In this document: positions 10,348-22,162 of the stretch, in pieces | Position numbering within the stretch: the first letter of the stretch is position 1 | Layout: each line of letters starts with the position of its first letter | Origin: Dermanyssus gallinae | Taxonomy: Eukaryota; Arthropoda; Arachnida; Mesostigmata; Dermanyssidae | Direction: 5' to 3' | NCBI GenBank assembly: GCA_003439945.1 | Contig: QVRM01004774.1 | Span: forward strand, 62,001-126,000 | Length of the DNA: 64,000 nucleotides | Notes under the pieces: generated by a model | The model's input: the letters and a program-made list of their open reading frames with translations, nothing else | Told to the model about the DNA's origin: nothing | The model's database searches: none | Made by a program: the position numbers and the translations under genes

Positions 10348-11505
10348 TTACTATCTTGGTCAAGGTTTTGATGTACGGTTATGTCAAGCGCGGCGCAACC
10401 ACAGGCTGGCAGTACCGTAATAGTGTAGTTATCTTTATCGTGAAAATCTTCGCCACGGTTTCCGTACCGACGTCTCGGATATCTCTCAGTAGCAGAATAG
10501 CTGCAGTTGCACAAACTCAAATTGCCTCAATTCTTCGATAAACCTATTATATTGCTATAATATCAAGCGCGAGGTCTGGATCACACCTGGGCACGAGAAG
10601 TGACGCTGGAAGAAAGTACCTTGGAAAGAACGCTGGAAGGCCAACGACAATCTTGAAGCGGCGGTCGGTGGCGACGAAGGCGCCGCCGCGACTAAAGTGA
10701 AGAAGCTTTGTTTTGGCCTTATTGGTATTCAGTCGGTTGTCTGGGCGCCATTTGGATGCTTGATGTTCAAGTAGTGGTCTGAAGATGGTTCTGAAAATAT
10801 TTGGCCAAAATGACAGGATCGTCAGAATAGCAGGCGTGTGGTGCTTTTATTTCGCGGAGAATGTCTGCCGCCGATAGAATGGATTATCAGGAATGGATAG
10901 TATTTTGTGTCTGGTGATTCCAACTTAGTTTGCCCTTTCTTCTTGCTTTTACCAGATAGAGTATTGATAAGTTGCTTTTGCTTTTTCAGCCAGGAATTGT
11001 TTTTTTCATGGCCAATTCGCGATCCTTGGTGCTCCGTCACGCCAGCTAATCCGGTAAAAGGGCACACTGGATTCGCAAAGGTGCAACGAAGAAGGATAAG
11101 TTATCTTAATGGACAAGCGTGACCTTCAAGGAAACGCTTGTTCTTATACGGGCACACGTTTCACTTGACCTATTTTTCACTCGTTGTTTGCTATTTTATC
11201 TCGATAGCCTGATCACGTCTTCTAACTTTGTCCGCGACCTTGAATGTGGTTGACGGTCTATTGGTGAAGCTAGAGCGACACAGCCCAGCTCAGAAAACAA
11301 TGAAGGGGTCGATGAACTTGTTGAAAAATATTAAAACATTGAAATGCATCAATAATCCTCTCTCCTCCCGATTAACAGAAATTGGCCCATATTAACTGAA
11401 ATGATCTGTTTGCTTTATGAGCGTAATGGCATATTTTGTCGTACTTTTTAATGTATATTGAAAAAATAGCAGAACACCATTATCAACATGAAGTATTAGC
11501 AGAGG

Positions 11506-11522
11506 TATATATATATATATAT
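11506..11522. repeat. (TA)n microsatellite
   Basis: Short alternating TA run of about 17 bases. Confidence 0.85.
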
Positions 11523-13301
11523 ACATGATAAAACCTGAACTCCAAGAACGGGTGCCTACTGTTACGTGTTAAGGTTAATTCGTACATAGATTAAATATGG
11601 TCTGCTAGTAAGTTGAATAAAAACAGAACGTAGCTTTTGATATAGACGCGCGTTCTAGCCACTGCATATGAGAGCCACAATAATCACTGCACAAGACCAA
11701 TCACAGCCAGTGTTGTAGCTGAGACGCCAAAGACGCCTAAAGTAAGAATCCTCAGCTTGCACCTGCCTATTTTGTCGAGTATCGAATTGAGCTTATTCGA
11801 GCAAACAAAGAAACTCGCCACACATTTGCGCGTTTTCGTCTGAGGTACTATTTGCCCGTTATTGTAAAATATTTGTATCGTTGCCTTTTTACTACGCATC
11901 TTGGAACAGCTGCGCACAAACTGTGGCAAAAGTACGGCTTGAAAAACGAAGGAATCCTTGGAGATGGCTCACGGCATCATACGTCGTAGCTGCGACCCCT
12001 CGATCACCTCGGACAAACGCATTGAAATGATGGCTACGCTCGAACGACAATTGTTTAAATGTACGCATGCGTATGTGTGTATTTAGACACGTGTGAGTGC
12101 GTGCAACCGTACATTCGCATAACGATTACTCGAAACTACCTCTAAGTACCAAGTAAGATATGATGGTGCTTGAGTTTGGAGTAATTCTCCCGCTTTCCTT
12201 TCTGCCTGTCGCCTTTTCTTGAAACGATGAGCGCTACAGGTGGAAGGTTGGCATTTGTTTGGCAGTCTCTAGTATTTCCGGTGATTTCCTCTGCGGCTGC
12301 TTTGACAATACCGCCAACAACGGCGCGTCATCGAGCATCACCATCAAGCATTGAAGGTGCAGAGATTTCCGTTCGTCGGTTTGACTTTGTTGAATGAAAA
12401 CACACGATAGGTGTGGCTGACTGCATGCCTAGCGTAGTACAATACGTAGCGCAGCAGGAGATCGGTAAGAGAGACGGAAACGGACAAAAGAGCAACGCTA
12501 GCCCGTAGACTAGACTATTGCGTCTAGCACCGTATCAATCTGATAAGACCTATGATATGACCAGGATGGGGGTGAAGATGTTTTCACCTATCGCCACGGC
12601 ACAAGAGTCGAATGCAGCCGACAGGTGATCGCGTGGCGCTCGCACGGGGCGAGAATAGACTCATTCCCGTCTACGACGTCACCGTTCCAAAAGTCTATCG
12701 AATCTTTTTTGGCTCTTCGTTGGAAAACCGATAGATTGCCGTGTCCATGTGTGCTGGCGTATTCCAAAGTATGTGGCGTTACGTAATGCTCTCTCTTTTT
12801 AAATAATTAAAACTAAAGCGCGCGTTTTCACCCGGCAGCACCTGGCGAGCGCGAATAACAGCCAGTTCGAGCTGTCGTTGGAGCGAGAAGCGTTGACTAG
12901 TTGGTTACGGTTGTCATCTACCGGGATGTCGCCGATTCGATTCCTATTGATCAAGCTTTTTGAGCCACAATCACTAAGATAGATGACTGTACCATATCGC
13001 TGACAGTCAGCGGCCATGCTGCTTACCACATAGACTGCTGGGGAATACGATGTCCGGCTCTTGGTGCGTTGGATTCTATTGAATATATCTTGAATTGACG
13101 CATACCTCGTTGCGGCCATTCCAAGCCCGTGACGGGAACAGGAAGGAACGGTCGTCTAGACGGTGATGGAAGAAATATCTGTAGTGCTTCTGTTGGTTAT
13201 AGGCAAAATTACAGAGCCGGAGGGAGCAATCGTTCTTCTCTTATGTCTGTCATACTCGCTTGTATATAATGTATAACGGCCAGAACAGAAGTAGTTTGAG
13301 T

Positions 13302-13325
13302 GTAGTAGTAGTAGTAGTAGTAGCA
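13302..13325. repeat. (GTA)n microsatellite
   Basis: About seven GTA triplets followed by GCAGCA. A similar (GTA)n run sits at 13757-13772. Confidence 0.85.
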
Positions 13326-13799
13326 GCAAGTGACAAGGCTCTAAATATCTGCAATAGAGTGTGCGCATTTGTCATTTAATCATGCGGTCATTAATCTCGC
13401 TGGAAAAAGCCCAATTATGTCCAGTGTGAGCACGGTAAACGTGTCTGAAAAAGGTCAAGATAAAAGTATGGCATATAGTCGTTTTGTAACAGCCAACACT
13501 CTGAATAAATGCATTCGATTATACGTAGATTAACCCTTCTCCCTCAAATGCTCCGGCCCCTGGAAGGAACTGAACGGAACGCTGAAAATAAGTCACGGGA
13601 AGGAACGCTGGCAGTTAGTAACTGGAACAAAACCTTGGGGAAATGGGGCTTGTAGACGGGTTCACGCTGAGGGCCCGAAGGTCACAGCCCGGTGTAAAAT
13701 CTAGAAGCAAGTAGAAAGTAAAGTAAAACATCAAAAACAGTAAGTGACAATAAGTTGTAGTAGTAGTAGTAGAAACGCAAGACGTAAGACGAATCTTTG

Positions 13800-14450
13800 G
13801 GTAGTGTGTGGGTAGTATTCTAGACCGCTATGCCCGTCCGCATCCGCCTTGCAGTGATCTGGATTGTTGTTTAGGAGTGTGGCCTAGGCACAAAGCCAAC
13901 AAAAACAACAGCAACAGCAGCAGCAATGTTAGCGATGGTGGTGGTGATGGTGGTGGCGGTCGAAGTAGTACACTAACCGTGTACAGAGGGGCCCAGTAGG
14001 GCCAGCGTTGACAAGCTGACGCCGCAAGTGATATCAGTAGCCATCTGCGGCATTCTCGATGTGCTGGTGAGTCTGCCTGCCGCACACATCATCACACCTA
14101 GCAGGCGAGCAGCTAGCATTGCTGGCTGCGTGCGTGGTCTGCGTAGCGAGATTCGGCAGCACTTCAAAGCTCCTCGGTGTTACGAGTGGTAAGTGGTAGA
14201 GCGACTTTCGACTAGGCCAAGCGTCTAGAGCGCACCCACCGTGGCGATGAGTACAAATTAACGATGCCGACGATAGCAGTGATAGCATACGTACATACAG
14301 ACGCCCACACAAAAAGCGTAAGCGAAGTAGTAAGAAGGATAAAGATCCATCGATCGATGCGTACATGCTTGCAGAGATCCACTCGTGTTGCGTTTCGGCC
14401 GACAGACATGATAGCGCCAACCTGCGAACCAAGAACAGTGCCACTATGAG
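13800..14450 (+). other. GC-rich island with a weak candidate exon
   Basis: GC content rises and CAACAG and GGTGGT runs appear (13897-13960). One plus frame stays open from a stop at 13974 to 14188, reading SVDKLTPQVISVAICGILDV in the middle. It ends at GAGTG|GTAAGT (donor at 14189), with a second good donor CTG|GTGAGT at 14067. A possible acceptor is CGTGTACAG at 13977-13985, with a poor pyrimidine tract. I recognise no protein family and 65 open codons in GC-rich DNA can be chance. Overlapping minus-strand frames are equally unrecognised. Confidence 0.2.
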
Positions 14451-14489
14451 TACTTTTACAAAACTAGCAGTTTATCATTGGCATTTTTG

Positions 14490-14703
14490 TGTTATCACTA
14501 TCTAAACCACTGTTAGCGTTTCTTTCTTTTCAACGAGTTGCCTGCTAAGCTTTGAATCGTAAAGTGCTTTTTTTGGAAATAAACAACAACAGCAACACCT
14601 GTTGTTGTTGTCTACCTAGACCAACGACAACAATCTCAACAACGGAGACAATCATCTCTACGGATGCAGTGCCGATGTAATGACAGTGAATACTTATACA
14701 CAT

Positions 14704-14760
<57 letters not shown>

Positions 14761-16635
14761 AATTATACTCGTATATATCTCGCGTTGTTCTGCCCGCGTT
14801 GCACTACCATTGTGAACGAAACCTACTTCCTGGTGCTACATTAGCATCTTTCGAGGTATTCTGATGCGGAGTTGTATTTTAATTGTAAAAAATAGACACA
14901 CACTTAATCAGTCAAGCTTTCCAACAGGTTTTACGAGTAGTTCAAGGCAATACGGCAAGTGCTTTTCTATTTACTCTATATGTCGCTGGACAAGTCAAAA
15001 ACAATACATAACATTGTAAGCAGATCGACAAAATAAAATATGCTTTTGTCAAAAAGTTTCGCACCCTGTCATGGGAATGCGCTCCAATCGTGCCTCAGCA
15101 TTTCGTGTCTAGGGGTTAAAGATAAGCTAGCTTTTGAAGCGGAGACACGCTGGAATGGCCTCTATGCAGGCAAATCGAACAAACGCTTTGCAAATCCCAC
15201 ACATGACATGCATATCAGCAACATGCTAAAAGAATACTGTTTGCAGTCAGATGCTTGTGTATGTAGGTTCTGGTCGACAAATCGGCATCGACAGACACCT
15301 CCTACTTCAATGCACTAGGGAACAAGGCACAACAAGGATAACTACTGTCAAAAGGGCAGGTATTTCGCTGTATATGTAGTATTAATTTAAGTTTAGCTTA
15401 ATTTTATTTAACTCATAACGGGGTGTAACAGTTATCCGCCCATTTCGCTGTATAACCAAACCGCCGACGTAACATGAAATAGTTGCTACTTATCAAAAGG
15501 TGGGTAAACTTTATGGCGATAGTTAAATATATATATATATATATAACACACATTGGTGATGGAAAACAATGAACATGCAAGTTCGTTAGTTTGTTTCATT
15601 GCAATATTAGCGGAGTAGCGCGAACACCGGTTAGTGAGTTGTGAACTCAGAAAAATAAGGGCGGCCGTAAAATACGAATCTAGTAAAGGATGATTCCGTT
15701 TTTCACTCCTATATATATATATATCTTGTTTTTTTCATAAACATGAATTAATGTGACGTTTATTGTCGCCTGCCCGCCTTAGCAAACAAAACTTGCAAAG
15801 CGGGTTAAGAACGCAATATCAAACGCACAGCCTGCTCATAACATCATAAACGTCTACACTATATATGAATAAGTCTTCAAACGAAAAGAAAATTTGACGT
15901 CTCACGTATTTCGCTAAGTTATTGCGTCAACTGTTGTGCTACTGCAGTTTCTACACTTGCCACCACTAGCAATTTAATGTTTGAACTTCTTAATATAGCT
16001 TCCTCGACTTAAGAGGAGAAATAACTGTATTTACGTACGTTTCGTCCGCGAGATGAGGCTTGATGCCGATGCTGTTGAATGGCTGGCATTATGGTGTATA
16101 TTACTCCTACTACCACGAATAATTATTCAAATTCCGTGTAACCTACAATTTTACCCCAAGTCCTCGTTAGACCCTAATTATGAGTACAATATAGTTCTGA
16201 ATTAGTTTCCCACGTCTAACGGTCGTTTAAGAACCCCATTTAAGCAATCTCCCTCCAGAAGGTAATTGGAGTTGAGTCGTACTCAAAAGTGCTTAAAAGT
16301 CTTGAAGATGATCGACAATACAATATAGTATTGCGTTGTCCAGTAGGCTAAGAACTTTGTCGTGCAAGAACCTGGGCCGCTGTGGTGGATATGGTTGACC
16401 CGTAGTTATTTCTGGATATCTAGGGAACTTACGCGAACCTCTGCGGTTTGCCCCATAAACCAGTAGTTTGTAGATCGTACATGTAAAAGTGCAGTTTCAT
16501 AGCGAACGTATATATACTTATAGGTATAACGTGATACGTTGGCGTGCGCATGCATGCAGCCCGGCGATGATGAGGTGAGGTAGAGTCGGCCAGAGAGAGA
16601 GAGGTGGCCTGCATTCTCAAGCCCAAAGTTTCATG
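14490..16635. other. no recognisable gene
   Basis: Only short open frames without motifs. It contains a small inverted pair of CAACAACAG and CTGTTGTTGTTG near 14585-14612, a long (TA)n (14708-14757) and two short ones (15527-15545 and 15710-15724). Confidence 0.4.
14708..14757. repeat. (TA)n microsatellite
   Basis: About 50 bases of pure TA. Confidence 0.95.
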
Positions 16636-16639
16636 CGCG

Positions 16640-16832
16640 GCTGAGGTTTCCTACAGAGCGTATCTTAGCGAGCTGTAATTGACTGACGCTAACCCAAAAC
16701 CAACCAAAATCAGTAGGAGTCAGAATTGCTTCGAAAGGATCTGCCGGTCGCGCCGGGATCGAGCCCACGATTCCTAGTGTCAGAGTTGCTGGTGTGTGCC
16801 GTGTCTTCCCCCCTTCGTCCCGATCCCACAAG
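16640..16832 (-). mobile_element. probable tRNA-derived SINE, degraded
   Basis: On the minus strand ACTAGGAATCGTGGGCTCGA leads into CCCGGCGCGACCGGC, a good B box (GGCTCGATCCC) with the anticodon-arm-like context typical of tRNA-derived SINEs. The A-box side is weak. Downstream there is a non-tRNA body to about 16640. Only one copy is seen in this window. Confidence 0.45.
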
Positions 16833-16989
16833 CGACTAACTAGTGGTAAGTTTCAACTGTTGATGTATTGCCGGCGGCCCTACGGAACGCAGAAGGCACG
16901 TCGAGTGCAATGACATGAAGCGTACGACGTGTTGCCGCGCACGCCTTGGCTATACGGCGCATATCGTGCCATAATAGATCTAGACCGCG

Positions 16990-17340
16990 TCCTGATGATG
17001 ATGATGATGATAATTGTTGTTCTTGTTGTTGTTGCCGTTGTTGTCGTTGTCGCTGCTTGTCGTTGTTATTGTTGTCGTCGCGAGTCCATTGCTGCAAATC
17101 CATCCAATAATGCATGTGAATGGCTGGGGCAGCTACTGTTTATGTAAGTGCTACCTACGAACTATGGCAGATGAGAACACGACATGAGTACGACAACGCC
17201 GCCGCTTCCCCCGCCGCCGCCAAGAATGACAACGAACACCGACCTACATGGCTTGTTGACGAGAAGAAATAACAATGAGACTAACAACGACAACCTTAAC
17301 AACAACAACAAAAAGCACGGCGGCAAGAAAAACCCGGCGC
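16990..17340. repeat. GC-rich trinucleotide-rich stretch
   Basis: GATGAT then TTGTTG/GTCGTT runs (16996-17085), CCGCCGCC near 17200-17220, and AACAACAAC at 17275-17312. A donor-like TAT|GTAAGT occurs at 17144. Open frames here are low-complexity and run into a (TA)n, so I do not call a gene. Confidence 0.6.
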
Positions 17341-17418
17341 GTTGTGCTGCGTATTCTTCCATTCGTCACACGCTCACGCTCACGCTCAATGACTCTCCAT
17401 TCATATCAGTGGCGATGC

Positions 17419-17421
<3 letters not shown>

Positions 17422-17450
<29 letters not shown>
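17422..17450. repeat. (TA)n microsatellite, then (GT)n
   Basis: About 29 bases of TA passing into GTGTGTGT. Confidence 0.95.
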
Positions 17451-17458
<8 letters not shown>

Positions 17459-17749
17459 AAGTGTGTATGGACGCCACTCGACGCCAGAAGTAGCACCCTC
17501 AGGTTGCAGGAATCCGCCGGAAATGACTAATCGGAACTATGTGTTTCTCGATTGCTGCTTGCCTATTATCATCTCGATCAGAGTTGCTGTCCGTTGTTAG
17601 CCATATGCTCGCGCCCTCCCCCCGGGCCATCCTCTAAACGCACCAATTTTTTTTCGACACGACTACATAACAGTAGTTAACACCCGTAAGAGTGCACGCT
17701 GACGAGACCGTGACACAGCACGTTTGCGTCGCTATCTTGATTATATGCG

Positions 17750-17760
17750 ATATATATATA

Positions 17761-17806
<46 letters not shown>
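17750..17806. repeat. (TA)n microsatellite
   Basis: About 57 bases of TA broken once by G at 17761. It abuts the hairpin at 17807-17840. Confidence 0.95.
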
Positions 17807-17810
<4 letters not shown>

Positions 17811-17840
17811 GCTCATATCAGATAACTGATATGAGCTTTC
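17807..17840. repeat. perfect 15-bp inverted repeat, 4-nt loop
   Basis: GAAAGCTCATATCAG (17807-17821), ATAA, then CTGATATGAGCTTTC (17826-17840). The arms match perfectly. The left arm starts directly at the end of the (TA)n run. It could extrude as a cruciform. No T tract follows, so it does not look like a terminator. Confidence 0.95.
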
Positions 17841-18059
17841 TCTAGCAATGGATTGTAGTGACTGAATAATGCTTACCTAGAGTCAACAGAATCCAATCGA
17901 GGTTGCTGTCGTGGGTCGTTTTCGTTTCTTTGTTGTTTTTGTCTTCGCTGTGTAATTATATCGTAGTTATATTACTCTTTGGTAGATTACCTCCAACGAG
18001 GCTAAAATGTTAACACGCGCACCATTATCAACTACCGAAGTCATTACCACCACTGATGC

Positions 18060-18069
18060 TCTCTCTCGT

Positions 18070-18103
<34 letters not shown>
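18060..18103. repeat. (TC)n(TA)n compound microsatellite
   Basis: CT/TC run from 18060 to about 18092, then TA to 18103. Confidence 0.9.
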
Positions 18104-18186
18104 ATGACTTGGTCCCATGCGACTTTTGTCTCTTCTCTTCTGAAGAAAGATGTGTGAAAGACATTTTGCAAGTAAAGGGGCATTTA

Positions 18187-18187
<1 letters not shown>

Positions 18188-18239
<52 letters not shown>
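18188..18239. repeat. (TA)n microsatellite
   Basis: About 52 bases of pure TA. Confidence 0.95.
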
Positions 18240-18241
<2 letters not shown>

Positions 18242-18904
18242 AACCATGTCAAAACATAACCGCTGACACAACCTAGGTTCACCGTTTCACTCCAGAACCG
18301 GAAAATGCCGTCAGAGAGTGGACCGCTCGCAGAGAAAGGCCTTCCTCCAGGGTTAGAAAGTGCATGTCGACCGGAAAGAGACCGTTTTCTGCAATTCAAA
18401 AGATATTATTTTAGTCGACTGCATTTCGACAGGAAGACTGATCACTACATATAGTAGCTATGATTGAATTATGAAAACTAAGGCTCCAAATTGTCGAACA
18501 TACCTGATCTGGCCCAGTATCCAGATCTGTCCTTTGTGCGCTATTACCTGTTCGGAGACCTAACAAATATCTATCCGGAGAGAGATAGCAGAGCTACAGT
18601 GATGTAATATATCCGCCTTAAATGAACATTTTGGGCCTACAGGTGTTGTTTTTGCTTGTGCTCTTAAGTGCATTAAGTACTGTTAGACCCAGTGCGTTGA
18701 GCAGCGGGGGCGGATTGCATTGAATAATAAAAACTACGTGGTCTTTGTTCAATTATTGCTTGTATTCCATGCTACAAACTTTTTTTATCCACCTTGTACT
18801 TGTATCTATATAAACGAGCATACGTATCGTCTTGATATCGGTGACATTTTTGGTTTTTATAAACCGTACAAGAAACACCCAAATTTCTAGCACTTTTATA
18901 AACT
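18240..18904. other. no recognisable gene
   Basis: AT-rich sequence between a (TA)n array and the 5' truncation point of the R2-type LINE. I see no motif. Confidence 0.4.
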
Positions 18905-20050
18905 GGTCGCTGGTCCCCGACCGTCTCAAAAATTCCTCCTAGAACTAGACTGTGAGATCAGGCGAACGGTGAAGTTGCAGTGGCTCAAACTCGAAAACAG
19001 CGTGCCAAACGCCTTCCTATACGCGCACATCTCACACGGCGGTCTGGACATCCCCTGTCTCCGTACACTAATTCCCAGACTTCGCCTCTCCCGCCTCACT
19101 GCCCTGAACAGATCATCCCACATAGGCACTCAATGGCTGCTGTCGACCGAGTATCACAGTAAGGAGCTGGCGAAAACCAGCGCTCTCTGTGTGTTCGATG
19201 ACACGACTATTGAAGACGCCGCACACAAGACCGAGTACTGGTCTCGTACACTACATAACACAGTCGATGGGGCTCACCTGAAACACACACACCTAACCCC
19301 TTTTACAAATGACTGGGTCAAGGGTACTCCTTACCTATCCGGTAGGGAGTACATAAACCTGATTAAGTTAAGGATCAACGCACTACCAACGCGTGCCAGA
19401 CTCGCAAGGGGTCGCCCCGGGTACGACAAATTTTGTCGTCATGGGTGCAACGCTGTCGAGACGCTGGCCCACATCGCTCAAGTGTGCGATCACACCCATC
19501 GCCCTATAATCAAGCGCCACGATGACATATGTGAGCGAGTCACCCGCCTACTCCGTACTAAAGGAATGCAGGTGGAACGAGAGCGCACCTTCCGAAGACC
19601 CGCCGCACCGGCTCGGAGACCAGACCTCGTCATAACAACACCTACGGGTCTGGGTCTTGGACGCCGAGGTCTGCGGCCCCTCAAGAGACCTTGCATTGGC
19701 CAGACGGGATAAGATCAGGAAATACGATATACCCGGGGTCAGGGATCAACTTCCCAGCTCGCTTCCCCACCGATTCGGGTCCATCACCGTGTCGATGACC
19801 GGTGTATGGGAGCCCGAGTCGGTGAAGGATCTCCTGACTCTCGGGTTATCGAAGAAAAACCTGATCGACCTAACCGTCCTGGCCATGCAGGGTACCCTAC
19901 GGGTCTTCCGGGCGCACCGGGACCACAAGAGCTGGGTCCGTCGCGGAGGAGGAGCAGGCGAACTCACCGGGAGGCGATTTTAAATTATTTTTTTAGGCGG
20001 GCACTGCCTCAGTGTGCAAATGTGCAATTATTGAATAAATTCAATGTTGT
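18905..20050 (+). mobile_element. R2-type LINE, 3' half, frameshifted
   Basis: The frame from about 18940 to 19712 reads LDCEIRRTVKLQWLKL, then GGLDIPCLR and a Cys-His knuckle FCRHGCNAVETLAHIAQVCD followed by HTHRPIIKRHDD. This order is that of the C-terminal region of R2-clade reverse transcriptases. Next comes RPDLVI (about 19620), the start of the restriction-like endonuclease. A one-base slip near 19645-19655 moves the rest into a second frame ending at 19983: WVLDAEVCGPSRDLALARRD then KIRKYDI, which supplies the catalytic D and K of the PD...D...K core. A 3' untranslated tail runs to about 20050. The fingers and palm are missing, so this is a 5'-truncated copy. Flanking DNA does not look like 28S rDNA, the usual R2 target. 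Confidence 0.8.
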
Positions 20051-20075
20051 ATTCCCCTATAAATCAGGCCCAATT

Positions 20076-20300
20076 ACCGAGCAAGATGGCTTAGTGGCAA
20101 AAAGCCTTTGCCTTGCATTCGGGAGGTCTGGGTTCGAAACCCAGACCGGCCACTCCTAAATTGATTTTCATGGTTCCTAATTTAAACATGGTGAATGCCG
20201 AAGTGGATTAGATATCGACCATGATCGAAAAAAAACGGGGAGCACAGATGTCTCAATAAAAAGAGATTGTGCATCACCATCTAACCCCTCATTAAAAAAA
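20076..20300 (+). mobile_element. tRNA-derived SINE, family 2
   Basis: GAGCAAGATGGCTTAGTGGC is a good A box (TGGCTTAGTGG) and GGTCTGGGTTCGAAACCCAG a perfect B box within a strong T-arm hairpin (GGTCTGGG pairs with CCCAGACC). CTTGCAT resembles an Ala anticodon loop, but the acceptor ends do not pair, so it is not a functional tRNA. A body with AATGCCGAAGTGGATTAG follows. A second copy lies at 57993-58190. It sits just beyond the R2-type LINE end. Confidence 0.8.
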
Positions 20301-20958
20301 ATTAAATAGTCAAGAATGCATGCACGCTTAAACGTTCGCTAAGGGGTCGTAGGGATTGTTAGCGTACACTTTGCTCTATAAAAAAACTTAGAAGAAATAA
20401 AACGTAACCGTGAAGAAACAAGACCGTCGTATCTGGGGAACCAAAAATCCTCATGTTATTATTTTTGTAATAAGCGCGTCTTTACTGATATAATCAATGT
20501 ATTTTGACTTAGCTAGTACGTAAGTCCATTAATGTTCATGTATGGTTCCTTTACGAAGCATTCACACGTGGATAAGAGCTGCAACATGTGCTATATATAA
20601 GAGTCTGGTGCGGCCTCTGGTCTAAGTGGTCGATTGAGTAATAATTTTCACTCCATAATGGATGAGGAGCGTGATCGCAGCATGATCCTCAATTATCTTT
20701 GGTCGAATTTGAAAGAAAGCAATGCGAGTGAACTCTGGTTCGATCATGCGGTTTAACGCTTTTAGACTTTCCTGTGGAAATTTAGAAGTATCGTGGACGT
20801 TAACAATATCATAATCCCTAGCAACTCTGAAAACTAAAATTGAAGCGTGCATTTTATGTTAGGTTTGATTTTATGTTACTCTTGATATTTAACATGCACG
20901 TTAAAAGATCCCACATATATACTTTAACAAAAAAGAAGTGAACACGTAAAAGATAAAT

Positions 20959-20959
20959 G

Positions 20960-21013
<54 letters not shown>
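20959..21013. repeat. (TA)n microsatellite
   Basis: About 55 bases with one TAAT interruption. Confidence 0.95.
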
Positions 21014-21015
<2 letters not shown>

Positions 21016-21083
21016 AAAATATTGTGATGATGTATTAATAATTTACAATACGTTTGCACACTCAGCAGCGCTCACCTTAACTA

Positions 21084-21123
21084 AAAAAAAAAATAAAAAT
21101 ATATATATATATATATATATATA
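21084..21123. repeat. A-rich run then (TA)n
   Basis: A(10)TAAAAAT followed by about 24 bases of TA. Confidence 0.9.
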
Positions 21124-21699
21124 ATTACTTAGTTTTATTAACCAATGGCTGTATGTATCCTGGTTGACATATTGCGCGTAAGGGAAAACACACATTCACA
21201 TATCTATATATTCATTGCGGTTCCAATAGTAGAGTCAACAGAACGACTTTGTCGCATCGTTGGATGTGATTTGACACTTTGCTCGCAGAGTTTGCACAAG
21301 CACTGAAGAGATTTCGTTGACAGATCTTCATGTGGAAGCCATGTACAGCACATCGTATGATATGGTGTCCATTCTCATAATTGCAGCGCTTTTATCCACC
21401 AGCGAAGTATACGTCAGTGCCTAGGTTCCATAAAACAGTGGGTCAATATTTGCCATCGTATTCTTCTATTAAGACTTGTGTTTGTTGAAAGCTGTCGTTT
21501 TCGGTAGATCCTCTATAACTCGTCAACAAATAGCGAACACGACACCAATAAGAACATTAATTTGTTGAGACTAGTGCGGTAAGCTCTCAGCGTCTTCTTT
21601 CTTTACAAAAGTGGCTTTGATTTGGTCAAGCACTCTGAAGTTTAACTTTAAAAGGTGGGGCCATATCACCTGGATTAAGCTTTCTACCGCTACTATCTT

Positions 21700-22080
21700 A
21701 AAAATTACTGAATGAAAGAGGTTTAATGGCAACCTCTATCGATACGTTTTGAGGGTCTTGAATTCTCCGACAAGATTGAAGGTTCTTTCCAAAATTTTCC
21801 TCCATGTGCCTCGAGAAATTTGCACCGCGAAACGGGAACATGAAGTAGAAGAAGTGCGAGACAAATTCTAGAGTTCTTAAGTCTAAACGAAGTTGGTCGC
21901 GTCTAGTCAATTTTCTTATACGTCGAAAATGTATTGGTTGTGTTTTACTTTTATTCATTTTCAATTTTTTTCTGGTCGACATAATGCTGCAAGCTCGCAA
22001 AGAACTACTACAAGTGAAACCGACTGTGAGAGTATGGCACCAAGCCATTTGCAAACGGAGGTGCGTCCACATGAGAGTGC
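21700..22080 (-). pseudogene. reverse transcriptase fragment (LINE relic)
   Basis: A minus-strand frame reads KLKMNKSKTQPIHFRRI and then TLEFVSHFFYFMF with SRHMEENF. This resembles the LINE segment just after the catalytic YADD (N..KT..M.FRR, then a V..F.YLG block and H+E). The catalytic loop and everything upstream are absent or unrecognisable. It is too short to assign a clade. Confidence 0.5.
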
Positions 22081-22162
22081 CGACCCTGTGTCTCTCCAGT
22101 AAGGTCGCTTACCAGCACCGAAAACAGCAGGCAGCTAAGATTATCACCCTAAACTTTTTATC

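Larger units (their letters stand above)
8140..13795. other. no recognisable gene
   Basis: All open frames are short and without known motifs. The longest is 12799-13119 on the minus strand, 106 codons with ordinary composition but no recognisable domain; a host exon cannot be excluded. The stretch holds a tandem duplication (10281-10347), a short (TA)n (11506-11522), a C run (9341-9350) and (GTA)n runs (13302-13325, 13757-13772). Confidence 0.4.
20301..21695. other. no recognisable gene
   Basis: AT-rich. The minus-strand frame 20622-20852 has no recognisable motif. It contains two (TA)n arrays (20959-21013 and 21099-21123). Confidence 0.4.

Noticed and set aside
12799..13119. 106-codon minus frame as a host exon
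   Set aside because: Ordinary composition but no recognisable domain, no clear splice sites and no supporting context.
17807..17840. Rho-independent terminator
   Set aside because: There is no T tract after the hairpin, and the sequence is eukaryotic.
17634..18399. YIYIYI frames here and at 40.3, 42.2, 43.3, 47.6, 52.3 and 60.4 kb
   Set aside because: Readings of (TA)n arrays; flanking residues show no protein signature.
20076..20160. Possible tRNA-Ala gene
   Set aside because: A and B boxes and a CTTGCAT loop are present, but the acceptor stem does not pair and the anticodon stem is weak. A second copy with the same 3' body shows it is a SINE.
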